From Nostoc sp. MS1 (GTDB lineage Bacteria > Cyanobacteriota > Cyanobacteriia > Cyanobacteriales > Nostocaceae), in NCBI RefSeq assembly GCF_019976755.1, contig NZ_AP023441.1, positions 248,001-312,000 of the forward strand: DNA of 64,000 nt, written 5' to 3'. A model generated the notes under the pieces. That model searched no databases. It worked only from the letters and a program-made list of their open reading frames with translations, and was not told the DNA's origin. The translations under genes and the position numbers were made by a program. Position 1 is the first letter of the stretch. The number at the start of each line of letters is the position of its first letter. This document shows positions 43,126-52,565 of the stretch, piece by piece.

Positions 43126-43551
43126 TTATCTAAGCGCTGCTAAAGTTCTATTGCCGATAATTCCGTCTGCTTTCAACCCTCTGGACTTTTGAAATTTAAC
43201 TACGGCTGCGCGTGTCTTATTATCAAACACACCATTGACGCTGGCGGTATAAAATCCTTTTTGCTTTAACGAATTTTGCGCAGTTTTAACTGTCTCTCCT
43301 CTACTACCTACTTTAAGAGTGCTTTCGCGCTGGGCTACATTATTAGACTTGCGTTTAATACTGGCTTTAGGTAATGAGCGAGTTATTTTCATTGTATGAG
43401 TTTTTTGGCTAGCTTGCGCTACGTGGGTAGTAGTATTAGCCGCGTGAGTAGCAGTATTAGCCGCGTGATTTTTATCCTTAGTCATGGAGTAACCAGGTAA
43501 AGCAGCAGCTAGAGCTAGAACAGGTGCTAATGCAATTACTTTCCAATTCAT
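43126..43551 (-). CDS. Secreted peptidoglycan-binding (PG_binding_1) domain protein
   Basis: A 141-residue protein with signal peptide MNWKVIALAPVLALAAALPGYS, a short tandem repeat (HAANTATHAANTTTH, about 28-42), a basic linker and a C-terminal PG_binding_1 domain (LKVGSRGETVKTAQNSLKQKG...GVFDNKTRAAVVKFQKSRGLKADGIIGNRTLAAL split over about 80-141). It likely binds peptidoglycan in the periplasm. AAGGA about eight bases before ATG 43551 favours this start over the TTG 18 bases upstream. No catalytic domain. Confidence 0.88.
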   Translation of the reverse strand: MNWKVIALAPVLALAAALPGYSMTKDKNHAANTATHAANTTTHVAQASQKTHTMKITRSLPKASIKRKSNNVAQRESTLKVGSRGETVKTAQNSLKQKGFYTASVNGVFDNKTRAAVVKFQKSRGLKADGIIGNRTLAALR

Positions 43552-43569
43552 AACGTTGTTCCTTCTCAA

Positions 43570-43897
43570 ATATCAGACAATTTACATTTAGACAAAAAGA
43601 GCATTTTGAACTAAGGCTTGTGCCTTATTCAACTCTTTCTGATAGACTGGAGTTGGGTTGTATTTCAACCATGAGCTATAGCATCACACGTTTAATTGAC
43701 AGAGTTATTGCAGGGTTATGTCAAAAGCGTGAATTATTTATTAAGGATTGTATTGCACAAGTTATTACTCTAGATTAATGCAAATATATCTAAAATTTTC
43801 CTTAAATTATTAATCATTTTATGGTTATCAAGACCTTCAAAAAATCAGCTTACTAGCCATAAATGATATATTTATAACCGTATAACCTTTGATGAAT
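43570..43897. other. Intergenic region with a small hairpin, no gene seen
   Basis: AT-rich upstream region of the peptidoglycan-binding gene. GGTTG/CAACC forms a short hairpin near 43656-43670. It runs into the transposase remnant. Confidence 0.4.
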
Positions 43898-44023
43898 CTA
43901 TCCCACTAATAAAATCCGATTAATCCAAATATGAATTGTGGCTAGAGAAACAAAAGCGTTGAAGCAGTCTGAAATTCTTTCCCATCGCAATAATCCATCT
44001 TCCCTTACTACTCTTAAAATACC
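43898..44023 (-). pseudogene. C-terminal remnant of a transposase
   Basis: Reading the minus strand from about 44023 to the TAG at 43898-43900 gives an uninterrupted tail of about 40 residues (GILRVVREDGLLRWERISDC, then FNAFVSLATIHIWINRILLVG), of the Arg-rich, Trp-containing kind ending IS4/IS5-type cyanobacterial transposases. Upstream coding sequence is missing and replaced by a common Nostoc spacer phrase (CACAGAGGTACGGAGGCACA). This is a decayed insertion sequence. The family assignment is from memory. Confidence 0.65.
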
Positions 44024-44113
44024 CAGAGTAAGATTTAAAACCACAGAGGTACGGAGGCACAGAGAATTTTATTTTCTACTAAGTTAAAATTATTTAGTCA
44101 TTAAAATATTCAG

Positions 44114-44719
44114 ATGACCTACACACCACCTAAAATACTCACCTTTGAGGAATTTATCGCCCAATATGGTGATAATACTCGTTATGAACTAATTGATGGG
44201 GAATTAAGAGACATGGAACCTACAGGCCCCCATGAAGCTGTGGCTGGTAGTATTGCAGGTAGAATCTATGTCGAAATATTTAATGCAAATTTTAACTGGT
44301 TGGTTCCTAAAACTTGTCTAATTAAACCACCTGCGGCTGAGGCTACAGCATTACGTCCTGATGTCATAGTTTTAGATAAAGCAGAACTGAGTAAAGAACC
44401 ACGTTGGCAAAAGGAACCTGTGATTTGTAACGGTAGTACCATCAAACTTGTTACGGAAGTTGTAAGTACAAATTGGCAGGATGATTACGCTAGAAAAGTA
44501 GAAGAATACGCTTTTTTAAACATTCCTGAATATTGGATTGTAGACTTTCGGGGTTTAGGTGGTTTGCAATTTATCGGCAATCCAAAACAACCAACGTTTA
44601 CTGTTTGTCATCTAGTTAACAGTGTATATGAACAGCAAAAATATCGATTAGGAGATACTATTCATTCTTATCTATTACCAAATTTACAACTGAAACTTGA
44701 CGATATTATGCCTAATTGA
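44114..44719 (+). CDS. Uma2 (DUF820) family PD-(D/E)XK nuclease-like protein
   Basis: A 201-residue Uma2 protein: TFEEFIAQYGDNTRYELIDGELRDM start, RPDVIVLD (Asp), VTEVVSTNW (Glu), YARKVEEYAFLNIPEYWIVD (Lys and family C-terminal core). This constitutes the restriction-endonuclease-like fold; the family is greatly expanded in cyanobacteria and its role is unproven. Single gene. Similar in kind, not closely in sequence, to the Uma2 gene at 49288. Confidence 0.92.
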   Translation: MTYTPPKILTFEEFIAQYGDNTRYELIDGELRDMEPTGPHEAVAGSIAGRIYVEIFNANFNWLVPKTCLIKPPAAEATALRPDVIVLDKAELSKEPRWQKEPVICNGSTIKLVTEVVSTNWQDDYARKVEEYAFLNIPEYWIVDFRGLGGLQFIGNPKQPTFTVCHLVNSVYEQQKYRLGDTIHSYLLPNLQLKLDDIMPN

Positions 44720-44760
44720 TAATAAATATTTTTTTTAAATTTAATCATAAATAAAAATTT

Positions 44761-45123
44761 ATGCAGCAATTTATTATTTATGTTGATGTAGACGATACTC
44801 TTGTTCGTACATCTAGCGGTAAACGTATTCGGATTCCATCAACAATCAACCATATCAAAGAACTGAAGCAGCAAAATGCTGTACTTTACTGCTGGAGTTC
44901 CGGTGGAGCAGAGTATGCAAAAATGGTTGCTGAAGAACTTGGTATATCAGAACTATTTGCAGCTTTCTTACCTAAACCAAATATGCTACTCGACGATCAG
45001 AATGTTAATGATTGGAAGTATTTAATCCAAATTCATCCTATGTCTTGTAATTCCATGAGTTTAGATAAATATAGACAACAAGTTTCTGATAACGTTAACT
45101 TTGCTGGCTACGCCGATGATTAG
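44761..45123 (+). CDS. HAD-superfamily phosphatase-like protein
   Basis: A 120-residue minimal HAD protein: motif I YVDVDDTL (nucleophile Asp and general acid Asp at 9 and 11), motif II-like WSSGG (Ser), a Lys in FLPKPN and motif IV LLDDQNVND. It lacks a large cap. Many such small HADs are phosphatases on nucleotides or sugars; substrate unknown. The 3' end overlaps the convergent recN end by 29 bases. Confidence 0.75.
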   Translation: MQQFIIYVDVDDTLVRTSSGKRIRIPSTINHIKELKQQNAVLYCWSSGGAEYAKMVAEELGISELFAAFLPKPNMLLDDQNVNDWKYLIQIHPMSCNSMSLDKYRQQVSDNVNFAGYADD

Positions 45124-46843
45124 CAGCTTGTAGTAACAAGGATTCCGCAAAAGCGATCGCATCACTTGCCGATTTCCCTCCAGCTAGTTGTGCTAGTTCT
45201 TCCCGGCGCTTAGTTAAGTCATCTAAGCTAGTCACCCGGACAACAGTACGCTGTTCTGTACTACCATTGTTAGACTTTTTACCTTTACCTTGGGTAATAA
45301 TTTGCTTATCAACACGGAAATGCCTATCAGCCATCGCTGCAACTAAAGGCTGGTGAGTAACACATAATACCTGATGATGGTTGCTTAACTGTTGTAATTT
45401 TTCGGCGATCGCCTGTGCTACCCTTCCCGATACTCCTACATCAATTTCATCAAATACCAACGTCCCCGCCGCATCGGCTTGGGTAAAGCAAGATTTCAGC
45501 GCCAGTAAAAAGCGGCTCATTTCCCCACCAGAGGCAATTTCTGTTAATGGTTGCAATGGTTCGCCAGGGTTAGGGCTAAACATAAAAGTAATTTTATCTG
45601 CCCCCGTTGCCGTTGGTGCTATTGGGACAATTTCTACTTGAAACTGTACCTTTTCCATTGCTAAAGGTTTGAGTTCAGCTATTAACCGCGATTCTAAATT
45701 AGCGGCTGTTTTCTTACGCAGTTGGGTTAACTTATGACAAGCTTGAGTCAGTTTATCAAAACAAGCTTTTTCTTGCTGTTCTAAATTTTCAATAGATTGT
45801 TCACTATCATTGAGGGCTGATAATTCGGCTTGAATTTTTTCGTAATAGGCGATCGCTTCTGTTAAACTCGGCCCATACTTGCGGCCAATTTGTTTTAACT
45901 CCTGTATCCGTTCTTCTACTTCCTCTAAACGCTGGGGATCAGCTTCTAAACTTTCCCCATAAGTATTAATTTGCCTTGCTACTTCTGTTAATGCTGTTTG
46001 CGCGTCCCTAATTAAATCTAACAGTGGTTGCAGCCCAGAATCATATTCCACCATGTTATTTAAGGCGACTTCACTGTCTCCCAACAAATCTGATGCCGAG
46101 GGCGCATCATCTTCGTTTTGATACAAAGCTTGATAGACTTTGTAACTCATCTGTTGTAGATCAACCACATGATTCAGGCGTTCCCGTTCTTGTTGGAGTT
46201 GTTCCAATTCTTGGGGATCGCTGAGGTTGGCTGTAGATAATTCCTGGACTTGATAAGTTAATAAATCTAGTTGTTGCAGCCGTTCTCGTTCCGAAGTCCG
46301 ACGTTTTTCTAAATTTGTATGCGCTTGCTGATATGCACTAAAAGCTGTGGCGATCGCTTGACGCTGCTGCATCGACGCATCACCCGCGTACAAATCCAAC
46401 CAATCACGCACTTGGGCGGATTGCCCTACTTGTACAGTTTGACCTTGGGCTGTAATTTCCACCAAGCGATCGCGTAATCCTACCATAACTTGGCGATTAA
46501 CCAACACCCCATTCACCCGCGATCGGCTACGGATATTACTTGTAGCCGCTGTAATTTCACGACTAATCACTATAGAATGATCATCAATTAAATCTATTTC
46601 TTGTTCTGTTAACCAAGCCGCTAACGGGGGTGTTGTAGTGAAAGTTCCTTCCACCATTGCCCTTGCTGTCCCAGTGCGGATTACCCGACTAGAGACTTTA
46701 CCACCCAACACAGCATCAATCGCATCTAAAATAATCGATTTCCCCGCACCGGTTTCGCCCGTTAAAACATTCAGTCCCGCGCCGAAATCCAGTTCTAGTT
46801 CATCAATTAGGGCAAAATTCTCAATTCGCAGGCAGAGCAACAT
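45095..46843 (-). CDS. recN: DNA repair protein RecN
   Basis: A 582-residue SMC-like ATPase acting in double-strand-break repair. Walker A GETGAGKSIILDAI near the N-terminus (about 28-41), a long coiled coil (about 170-370), the signature region EIASGGEMSRFLLALK and Walker B TLVFDEIDVGVSGRVAQAI near the C-terminal head, and VTHQPLVA. The longest frame adds 20 residues, but AGGAG about ten bases before ATG 46843 and the family start MLLCLRIENFALIDELEL favour this one. The 3' end overlaps the HAD gene on the other strand. Confidence 0.96.
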   Translation of the reverse strand: MLLCLRIENFALIDELELDFGAGLNVLTGETGAGKSIILDAIDAVLGGKVSSRVIRTGTARAMVEGTFTTTPPLAAWLTEQEIDLIDDHSIVISREITAATSNIRSRSRVNGVLVNRQVMVGLRDRLVEITAQGQTVQVGQSAQVRDWLDLYAGDASMQQRQAIATAFSAYQQAHTNLEKRRTSERERLQQLDLLTYQVQELSTANLSDPQELEQLQQERERLNHVVDLQQMSYKVYQALYQNEDDAPSASDLLGDSEVALNNMVEYDSGLQPLLDLIRDAQTALTEVARQINTYGESLEADPQRLEEVEERIQELKQIGRKYGPSLTEAIAYYEKIQAELSALNDSEQSIENLEQQEKACFDKLTQACHKLTQLRKKTAANLESRLIAELKPLAMEKVQFQVEIVPIAPTATGADKITFMFSPNPGEPLQPLTEIASGGEMSRFLLALKSCFTQADAAGTLVFDEIDVGVSGRVAQAIAEKLQQLSNHHQVLCVTHQPLVAAMADRHFRVDKQIITQGKGKKSNNGSTEQRTVVRVTSLDDLTKRREELAQLAGGKSASDAIAFAESLLLQAANHRRSQQS

Positions 46844-46948
46844 CAAGCCAAATTCTCCTACAAGGGCAGATGCCGGATATTTCCCACTTTCGGCAACCAG
46901 CAATACCTACTAACATTGAAATAGCAAGCACATTCAAGTGTAACAAAA

Positions 46949-46990
46949 GTCATTAGTTATTAGTCCATAGTCTATAGTCTATAGTCCATA
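46949..46990. repeat. TAGTCTA/TAGTCCA heptamer repeat between recN and the ABC1 kinase
   Basis: About six degenerate heptamers (ATTAGTT, ATTAGTC, CATAGTC, TATAGTC, TATAGTC, CATA) lie in the divergent spacer of 264 bases before the ABC1 kinase gene. Confidence 0.7.
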
Positions 46991-47107
46991 TTTATTTTCC
47001 CCTGCCCCCCTGCTCTTTAATACCCAGCACTTAGCCCCAAATTACGAATTATTAAATATCTATTGTTACAATACTTAACAAGTTCAATCCGACCGGTGGC
47101 TTTATTC

Positions 47108-49117
47108 ATGACTGTGAAGACAATTCCCCCAAATTCCCGACCGATTGAGGGCGAACTACAGCTAAAGGATACTCAAGCCTTGGTTGTCCGCTCACCAGAA
47201 ACCGTTACAACTGACAGACCCCAGGTATTTATAAATACAAATACCGAATCTGAGACAATAGTTTATGATCCTGTGGCGGTAGCAGAGCATTATCGCCAAC
47301 GACCACTGCAAGTTATTAATAGGATTTTTGCGGTTTTGCAGCCTACTCTCGCCTTCGTCTTGGGGTTGTGGTGGGACAATAAGCGGGGAGTAGTCGTCAA
47401 AAATGACCGCCGGCGGGCTATTCAGTTAAGAGAGTTATTAACTAGGCTTGGGCCAGCTTATATCAAAATTGGGCAAGCTTTATCCACAAGACCAGATTTG
47501 GTTCCCCCGGTATATTTAGAAGAATTTACCAGGCTACAAGACCAATTACCGCCTTTTCCTAACGAAATTGCTTACCAATTCATTCAAGAAGAATTAGGAC
47601 AGCCTCCTCAAGAGATTTACACAGAACTTTCACCCCAACCCATCGCGGCGGCATCTTTGGGGCAGGTTTATAAAGGTAAACTCAAGACAGGTGAGGAAGT
47701 AGCTGTGAAGGTGCAGCGTCCTGACCTGAGAGAACGCATTACGATTGACTTATATATATTGCGTGGACTGGCTGCTTGGGTACAGAAGAAAGTCAAACGG
47801 GTAAGGAGTGACTTAGTTGGGATATTGGATGAATTAGGCGATCGCATTTTTGAAGAAATGGATTACATCCATGAAGGTCAAAATGCCGAGCGTTTCTTCC
47901 AACTATATGGTCACATCAAAGACATATATGTGCCGAAAATATACTGGGAATATACTAACCGTCGTGTCTTAACGATGGAGTGGATTAACGGCACAAAACT
48001 TACCCAGGCAGCAGAGATTAGCGCTCAAGGCATAGATGCGCGTTATCTGATTGAAGTGGGTGTGCAGTGTTCCCTGCGGCAACTTTTAGAACATGGATTT
48101 TTCCATGCAGATCCACACCCAGGAAACTTGTTAGCCACAACAGATGGAAAATTAGCTTACCTCGACTTTGGCATGATGAGCGAGGTGAAACCGCTCCAAC
48201 GTTATGGTTTAATTGAGGCGATCGTTCACGTAGTTAACCGCGACTTTGAAGGGTTAGCCCAAGACTACGTAAAACTAGATTTCCTATCCCCAGAAACAGA
48301 TTTAACCCCAATTATTCCTGCCTTTGCTAAAGTTTTCGCCAACGCTCAAGGTGCAAGTGTCGCAGAATTTAATATTAAAAGCATCACTGATGACCTATCA
48401 GAATTGATGTATGAATATCCTTTCCGCGTCCCTCCCTATTACGCTTTAATTATTCGCTCTCTCGTCACCTTAGAAGGGATTGCTATCTATATAGATCCCA
48501 ACTTTAAAGTGTTAAGTGAAGCATATCCTTACGTATCTAAACGCTTATTAACTGATCCAGCACCAGAATTAAGAACATCATTAAAAGATTTACTTTTCAA
48601 AGATGGTAAATTCAGGTGGAATCGTTTAGAAAATCTATTACGTAATGCACGGAAAAGCCAAGATTATGACCTCAGTTTAGCACTCAATCAAGGCGTTGAT
48701 TTTCTCTCATCTGAACGCGGTGCTTTTATCCGCGACAAATTAGTAGATGAGTTTTTAACAGGTGTCAATGCTTTAGGTAAAAATGTGCTGCATAACTTCA
48801 CCTACTTATTAAGAGAACAAGTAGGTATTACAGCCATTAACGAAACTCCAGCCGCGACAGTAGAACAACAACAAACCCTACAACACATCCAAAATATCCT
48901 AAACATTCTGCGAGAAACCCGTGGCTTTGACCCAGCTAAACTTGCACCCCAAATTGCTCAATTGCTATTTAACCCAGGCGTGCAACGTTTAGGACAACAA
49001 GTAGCTAATCAACTACTACAGAAAGCCACCGTCCGGCTAATTCGGGAATTGTTAACACCTCAAGAAACCACAAACAGCGATACAACCTACATAACTACAC
49101 CTGTAAGAAGAAATTGA
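47108..49117 (+). CDS. ABC1/UbiB (AarF) family atypical kinase
   Basis: A 669-residue atypical kinase. The KxGQ helix AYIKIGQALSTRPDLVP is at about 118-134, the Ala-rich nucleotide loop PIAAASLGQVYKG near 180, catalytic-loop EHGFFHADPHPGN, DFG equivalent YLDFGMMSE, and a C-terminal helical region that may contact membrane. Cyanobacteria and plastids carry several ABC1 kinases tied to prenylquinone or tocopherol metabolism and stress. ATG 47108 opens the normal-looking N-terminus; the TTG start 45 bases upstream is less likely. Confidence 0.9.
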   Translation: MTVKTIPPNSRPIEGELQLKDTQALVVRSPETVTTDRPQVFINTNTESETIVYDPVAVAEHYRQRPLQVINRIFAVLQPTLAFVLGLWWDNKRGVVVKNDRRRAIQLRELLTRLGPAYIKIGQALSTRPDLVPPVYLEEFTRLQDQLPPFPNEIAYQFIQEELGQPPQEIYTELSPQPIAAASLGQVYKGKLKTGEEVAVKVQRPDLRERITIDLYILRGLAAWVQKKVKRVRSDLVGILDELGDRIFEEMDYIHEGQNAERFFQLYGHIKDIYVPKIYWEYTNRRVLTMEWINGTKLTQAAEISAQGIDARYLIEVGVQCSLRQLLEHGFFHADPHPGNLLATTDGKLAYLDFGMMSEVKPLQRYGLIEAIVHVVNRDFEGLAQDYVKLDFLSPETDLTPIIPAFAKVFANAQGASVAEFNIKSITDDLSELMYEYPFRVPPYYALIIRSLVTLEGIAIYIDPNFKVLSEAYPYVSKRLLTDPAPELRTSLKDLLFKDGKFRWNRLENLLRNARKSQDYDLSLALNQGVDFLSSERGAFIRDKLVDEFLTGVNALGKNVLHNFTYLLREQVGITAINETPAATVEQQQTLQHIQNILNILRETRGFDPAKLAPQIAQLLFNPGVQRLGQQVANQLLQKATVRLIRELLTPQETTNSDTTYITTPVRRN

Positions 49118-49133
49118 GTGAGATAGAAGGGCA

Positions 49134-49210
49134 GATGGCGCAGCCTCTTCCTACGAGACGCTCCGCGTTCGCGTAAACGTCTGTCTCCGACACGCTCCGC
49201 GAACGTAGAG
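49134..49210. repeat. GC-rich dispersed repeat after the ABC1 kinase gene
   Basis: Palindromic segments such as CGAGACGCTCCGCGTTCGCG and GACACGCTCCGCGAACGTAG in close succession have the look of Nostoc dispersed repeats; a related core is at 34991-35055. It lies between stop 49117 and the Uma2 gene. Confidence 0.6.
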
Positions 49211-49287
49211 AATGTAGAGAAGGGAATATAGCCCTCTGCCTTTCTTGATAAAATTATGTTGACAGTAGACATTAAGAAACAGAGTTT

Positions 49288-49866
49288 ATGACCATAACAG
49301 TCAACAGACTCACATTAAAAGAATATCTAGCCTATGATGATGGTACAGATATTCGCTACGAACTTGTGGATGGAGAGTTGGTAGAAATGCCACCCGAAAC
49401 TGATAGGAATAACTTAATCTCTCTCTATTTATTGACCCAGTTTCTCAAGTTTGTTCCTATTCAACTTATCCGCCATAAAGATACAGAACTGGTAGTTACA
49501 GGGAATAGAACTCGTGTACGGCTACCAGACTTGATGATACTGACACAGGACTTATTAGAAGCGCTCGCACTCGGACGAGCTACAATAACTTCTGATATGC
49601 CTTCCCCAGCACTTGTAGTAGAGGTAGTTTCCCCAGGAAAGGTAAATGAAGATAGAGACTATCGCTACAAACGCTCTGAATATGCTGCACGAGGTATTCC
49701 TGAATACTGGATTGTTGACCCTGATAAAGCCAAAATTACTTTACTAACTCTGGTAGATGGACTGTACGAAGAAACGGTATTTCAAGGAACAGACGCTATC
49801 ATCTCCACAATCTTTCCCATGCTTGATTTAACCGCAGCCCAAATATTAAATGCCGGACAGGCGTAA
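49288..49866 (+). CDS. Uma2 (DUF820) family PD-(D/E)XK nuclease-like protein
   Basis: A 192-residue protein with LTLKEYLAYDDGTDIRYELVDGELVEMPPE, VRLPDLMIL (Asp), LVVEVVSPG (Glu), RYKRSEYAARGIPEYWIVDP (Lys and core) and a C-terminal LDLTAAQILNAG, all standard for this family. Role unknown; restriction-endonuclease-like fold. It precedes pheT by about 140 bases. Confidence 0.92.
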   Translation: MTITVNRLTLKEYLAYDDGTDIRYELVDGELVEMPPETDRNNLISLYLLTQFLKFVPIQLIRHKDTELVVTGNRTRVRLPDLMILTQDLLEALALGRATITSDMPSPALVVEVVSPGKVNEDRDYRYKRSEYAARGIPEYWIVDPDKAKITLLTLVDGLYEETVFQGTDAIISTIFPMLDLTAAQILNAGQA

Positions 49867-50005
49867 AACTCTGACATAAACATATTTTTGGTTCTGCCAG
49901 TAGGACGTAGTAGGATTGTTCAGGTGTGCCTAGCATAGTGATTCATTTACAGTTAGGCGACCTAAAATTAGAGCAAAAGACGATTCCTCAAACAAGCACA
50001 CTCAA

Positions 50006-52438
50006 ATGCGTATTTCTTTAAACTGGCTGCGGGAACTAGTAGAAATAAAACTTAGCCCAGAAGAACTAGCCCAAACCCTAACAATGGCTGGGTTTGAAGT
50101 TGAAGATATTGAAGACCGCCGCACTTGGGCAGATGGCGTTGTTGTGGGGAGAGTGCTTGAACGTCAACCCCACCCCAACGCTGATAAGTTAAGTGTTTGT
50201 CAAGTAGATGTCGGTGCAGCCGAGACATTAAATATTGTCTGCGGCGCTGCTAATGTCCGCGCAGATATTTATGTCCCCGTCGCCACCGTCGGCGCTTATT
50301 TACCTAACATTGATTTAAAAATTAAACCCGCAAAACTGCGTGGTGTTCCTTCTCAGGGCATGATTTGTTCCTTAAAAGAACTCGGTTTACCCACCGATGT
50401 AGATGGCATCCATATTTTCCCTCAAGAAAACCTCACCTTGGGTAGCGATGTTCGCCCCTTGTTAGGTTTGGATGATGTAATTTTAGATGTCACCGCCACT
50501 GCTAACCGTGCAGATGCCCTCAGTATGGTAGGTATAGCGCGAGAAGTGGCAGCTTTAACAGGTGGAAAATTAAGTATTCCTGAACCTGGGGAAGTATCTT
50601 TATCCAGCACCACCGGGAAGTTAGGTTTAAAAATTGCCGATACTCAAGCCTGTCCTGCTTATATTGGTACAGTAATTGAACAGATAAAAATAGCCCCTTC
50701 CCCTGAATGGTTGCAGCAGCGTTTACGCTCGGCTGGGGTAAGACCCATTAGTAATGTAGTTGATATTACTAACTATGTATTGTTGGAATGGGGACAACCG
50801 TTACACGCATTCGACCAAGAGCGATTAAAGTCCGTTGCTAATGCCGATAATTTAACTATCGGTGTGCGTTTTGCCAATCAAGGGGAAACACTGAAAACCC
50901 TAGATGGACAAACTCGCAACCTAACAACACAAAACTTATTAATTACAGCTAACGATAAACCTGTAGCTTTAGCCGGAGTTATGGGTGGTGAAGAAACCGA
51001 AGTTCACGACGGTACGCAAAGCCTAGTTTTAGAAGCCGCATTATTTGATTCTGTCGCCATTCGCCGTTCTTCTCGTAGCGTAGGGTTACGTAGTGAAGCC
51101 TCTGGCAGATATGAACGCGGCGTGAACCGTGCAGAGTTGGAGACAGCTAACCATCGCGCCTTATCCCTAATTAGTGAATTGGCTGGTGGCGTAATTGTCC
51201 ATCGGGAAATCTCTGATACCCGACCCGATCGCTCAACTTGGAGCCATTCAATTATATTGCGTTTAGACCGCGTGAATGAGGTACTAGGCCCCGTTAATTT
51301 TGGTGAGACTGGCGAAGTAGAAGCAGCAGATGTAGAACGCATCCTCACAGCTTTGGGATGTCAGCTAACACCAGCCGGAGAAGGTACTTGGAATGTTACC
51401 GTCCCACCCTACCGTTACCGCGACTTGGAACGGGAAATTGATTTAATCGAAGAAATTGCCCGTCTCTACGGTTACGACAATTTCTGTGATACCCTCCCAG
51501 ACAAGGCGGAAGCTGGTTATTTACCCGTAGACCAGGAATTAGTGCGGAAATTACGGGCTTCCCTACGGGCGGAAGGTTTGACAGAATTGATCCACTACTC
51601 CCTAGTTAAGCCAGGGGAAGATAGACAGATAGTTTTAAGCAACCCCCTATTTGCCGAATATTCAGCCTTGCGTACCGATTTACTTTCTGGGTTAATTGAT
51701 GCTTTTCAATACAACCTCGAACAAGGTAACGGTTCCCTCAATGGTTTTGAAATTGGGCGGATTTTCTGGCAAGAAGAAGACGGCTTGCAAGAAAAAGATG
51801 CGATCGCAGGTATTATAGGAGGCGATACTACCGTTGGCAAATGGTCAAAAGGTGGTCGGGAACAACCCCTAAATTTGTTTGAAGCCAAAGGTATCTTAGA
51901 AAGCGTCTTTCAGCAATTAGGTATTTTAGTAGAATATCAACCCGATTGTCGTGATCATCGCCTGCATCCAGGACGCACCGCCTCATTATGGATTGGTGGT
52001 AACAGATTAGGTGTCTTTGGTCAACTCCATCCCCAACTACGCCGCGACAAAGGTTTACCCGAATCAGTCTACGTGTTCCAGTTGGATTTGGATGTGTTGT
52101 TAGATGCCTTGGACAAAGATGAAATTATTGTACCCGCATTCAAACCTTACTCTACCTACCCCGCCAGCGATCGCGATATCGCTTTCTTTGCACCTGTCAA
52201 AGTCTCCGTCTCAGAAATCGAGAAAGCCATTAACAAAGCTGGTAAAGGCCTACTAGAGTCCGTAGAACTATTCGATGAATATCGCGGCGAAAACGTCCCC
52301 CAAGGACAACGGAGTTTGGCATTTAGACTAGTATATCGAGCAAGCGATCGCACCCTCACAGATAACGAAGTCGAACCAGTACACAACAAAGTGCGTGAAG
52401 CCTTAGTAGAAAAATTCGGCGTGAATTTGAGAAGTTAA
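50006..52438 (+). CDS. pheT: Phenylalanine--tRNA ligase beta subunit
   Basis: An 810-residue protein. An N-terminal tRNA-binding (EMAP/OB) domain follows MRISLNWLRELVEIKLSPEELA, at about 40-150 (GRVLERQPHPNADKLSVC, VCGAANVR); B3/B4 editing domain at about 210-390 (NVVDITNYVLLEWGQPLHAFD); B5 domain near 405-480; core beta-chain fold with LRAEGLTELIHYSLV; and C-terminal ferredoxin-fold anticodon-binding domain (YSTYPASDRDIAFF). It pairs with PheS, not in this window. It ends in an inverted repeat that could terminate transcription. Confidence 0.97.
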   Translation: MRISLNWLRELVEIKLSPEELAQTLTMAGFEVEDIEDRRTWADGVVVGRVLERQPHPNADKLSVCQVDVGAAETLNIVCGAANVRADIYVPVATVGAYLPNIDLKIKPAKLRGVPSQGMICSLKELGLPTDVDGIHIFPQENLTLGSDVRPLLGLDDVILDVTATANRADALSMVGIAREVAALTGGKLSIPEPGEVSLSSTTGKLGLKIADTQACPAYIGTVIEQIKIAPSPEWLQQRLRSAGVRPISNVVDITNYVLLEWGQPLHAFDQERLKSVANADNLTIGVRFANQGETLKTLDGQTRNLTTQNLLITANDKPVALAGVMGGEETEVHDGTQSLVLEAALFDSVAIRRSSRSVGLRSEASGRYERGVNRAELETANHRALSLISELAGGVIVHREISDTRPDRSTWSHSIILRLDRVNEVLGPVNFGETGEVEAADVERILTALGCQLTPAGEGTWNVTVPPYRYRDLEREIDLIEEIARLYGYDNFCDTLPDKAEAGYLPVDQELVRKLRASLRAEGLTELIHYSLVKPGEDRQIVLSNPLFAEYSALRTDLLSGLIDAFQYNLEQGNGSLNGFEIGRIFWQEEDGLQEKDAIAGIIGGDTTVGKWSKGGREQPLNLFEAKGILESVFQQLGILVEYQPDCRDHRLHPGRTASLWIGGNRLGVFGQLHPQLRRDKGLPESVYVFQLDLDVLLDALDKDEIIVPAFKPYSTYPASDRDIAFFAPVKVSVSEIEKAINKAGKGLLESVELFDEYRGENVPQGQRSLAFRLVYRASDRTLTDNEVEPVHNKVREALVEKFGVNLRS

Positions 52439-52442
52439 CCAA

Positions 52443-52481
52443 AAAGAAGTGATGAGTTGATATTTCACTCATCACTTCTTT
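52443..52481 (+). terminator. Terminator-like hairpin of pheT
   Basis: A perfect 14-base stem, AAAGAAGTGATGAG with CTCATCACTTCTTT, lies five bases after the stop with an 11-base loop; the tail is TATTATTAATTTT. Confidence 0.75.
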
Positions 52482-52489
52482 ATTATTAA

Positions 52490-52556
52490 TTTTGCGGAAA
52501 GTTGCGGTGCGGGGGTTCCCCCCGTTGAGCAAACTTTCCAAGACGAATTTTGAATT
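52490..52556. repeat. 67-bp dispersed repeat, copy 1
   Basis: Begins TTTTGCGGAAAGTTGCGGTG and ends CAAGACGAATTTTGAATT, with a GGGGG-TT-CCCCC core. The exact reverse complement, all 67 bases, is at 57216-57282. The GGAAAGTT and AACTTTCC blocks let it fold. It ends nine bases before the YciI ATG. Confidence 0.9.
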
Positions 52557-52565
52557 GGTATTACT

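Noticed and set aside
44761..45123. Toxin-antitoxin pair formed by Uma2 and the HAD protein
   Set aside because: The two genes are adjacent but the HAD protein has no antitoxin features, and Uma2 proteins are scattered singly in such genomes.
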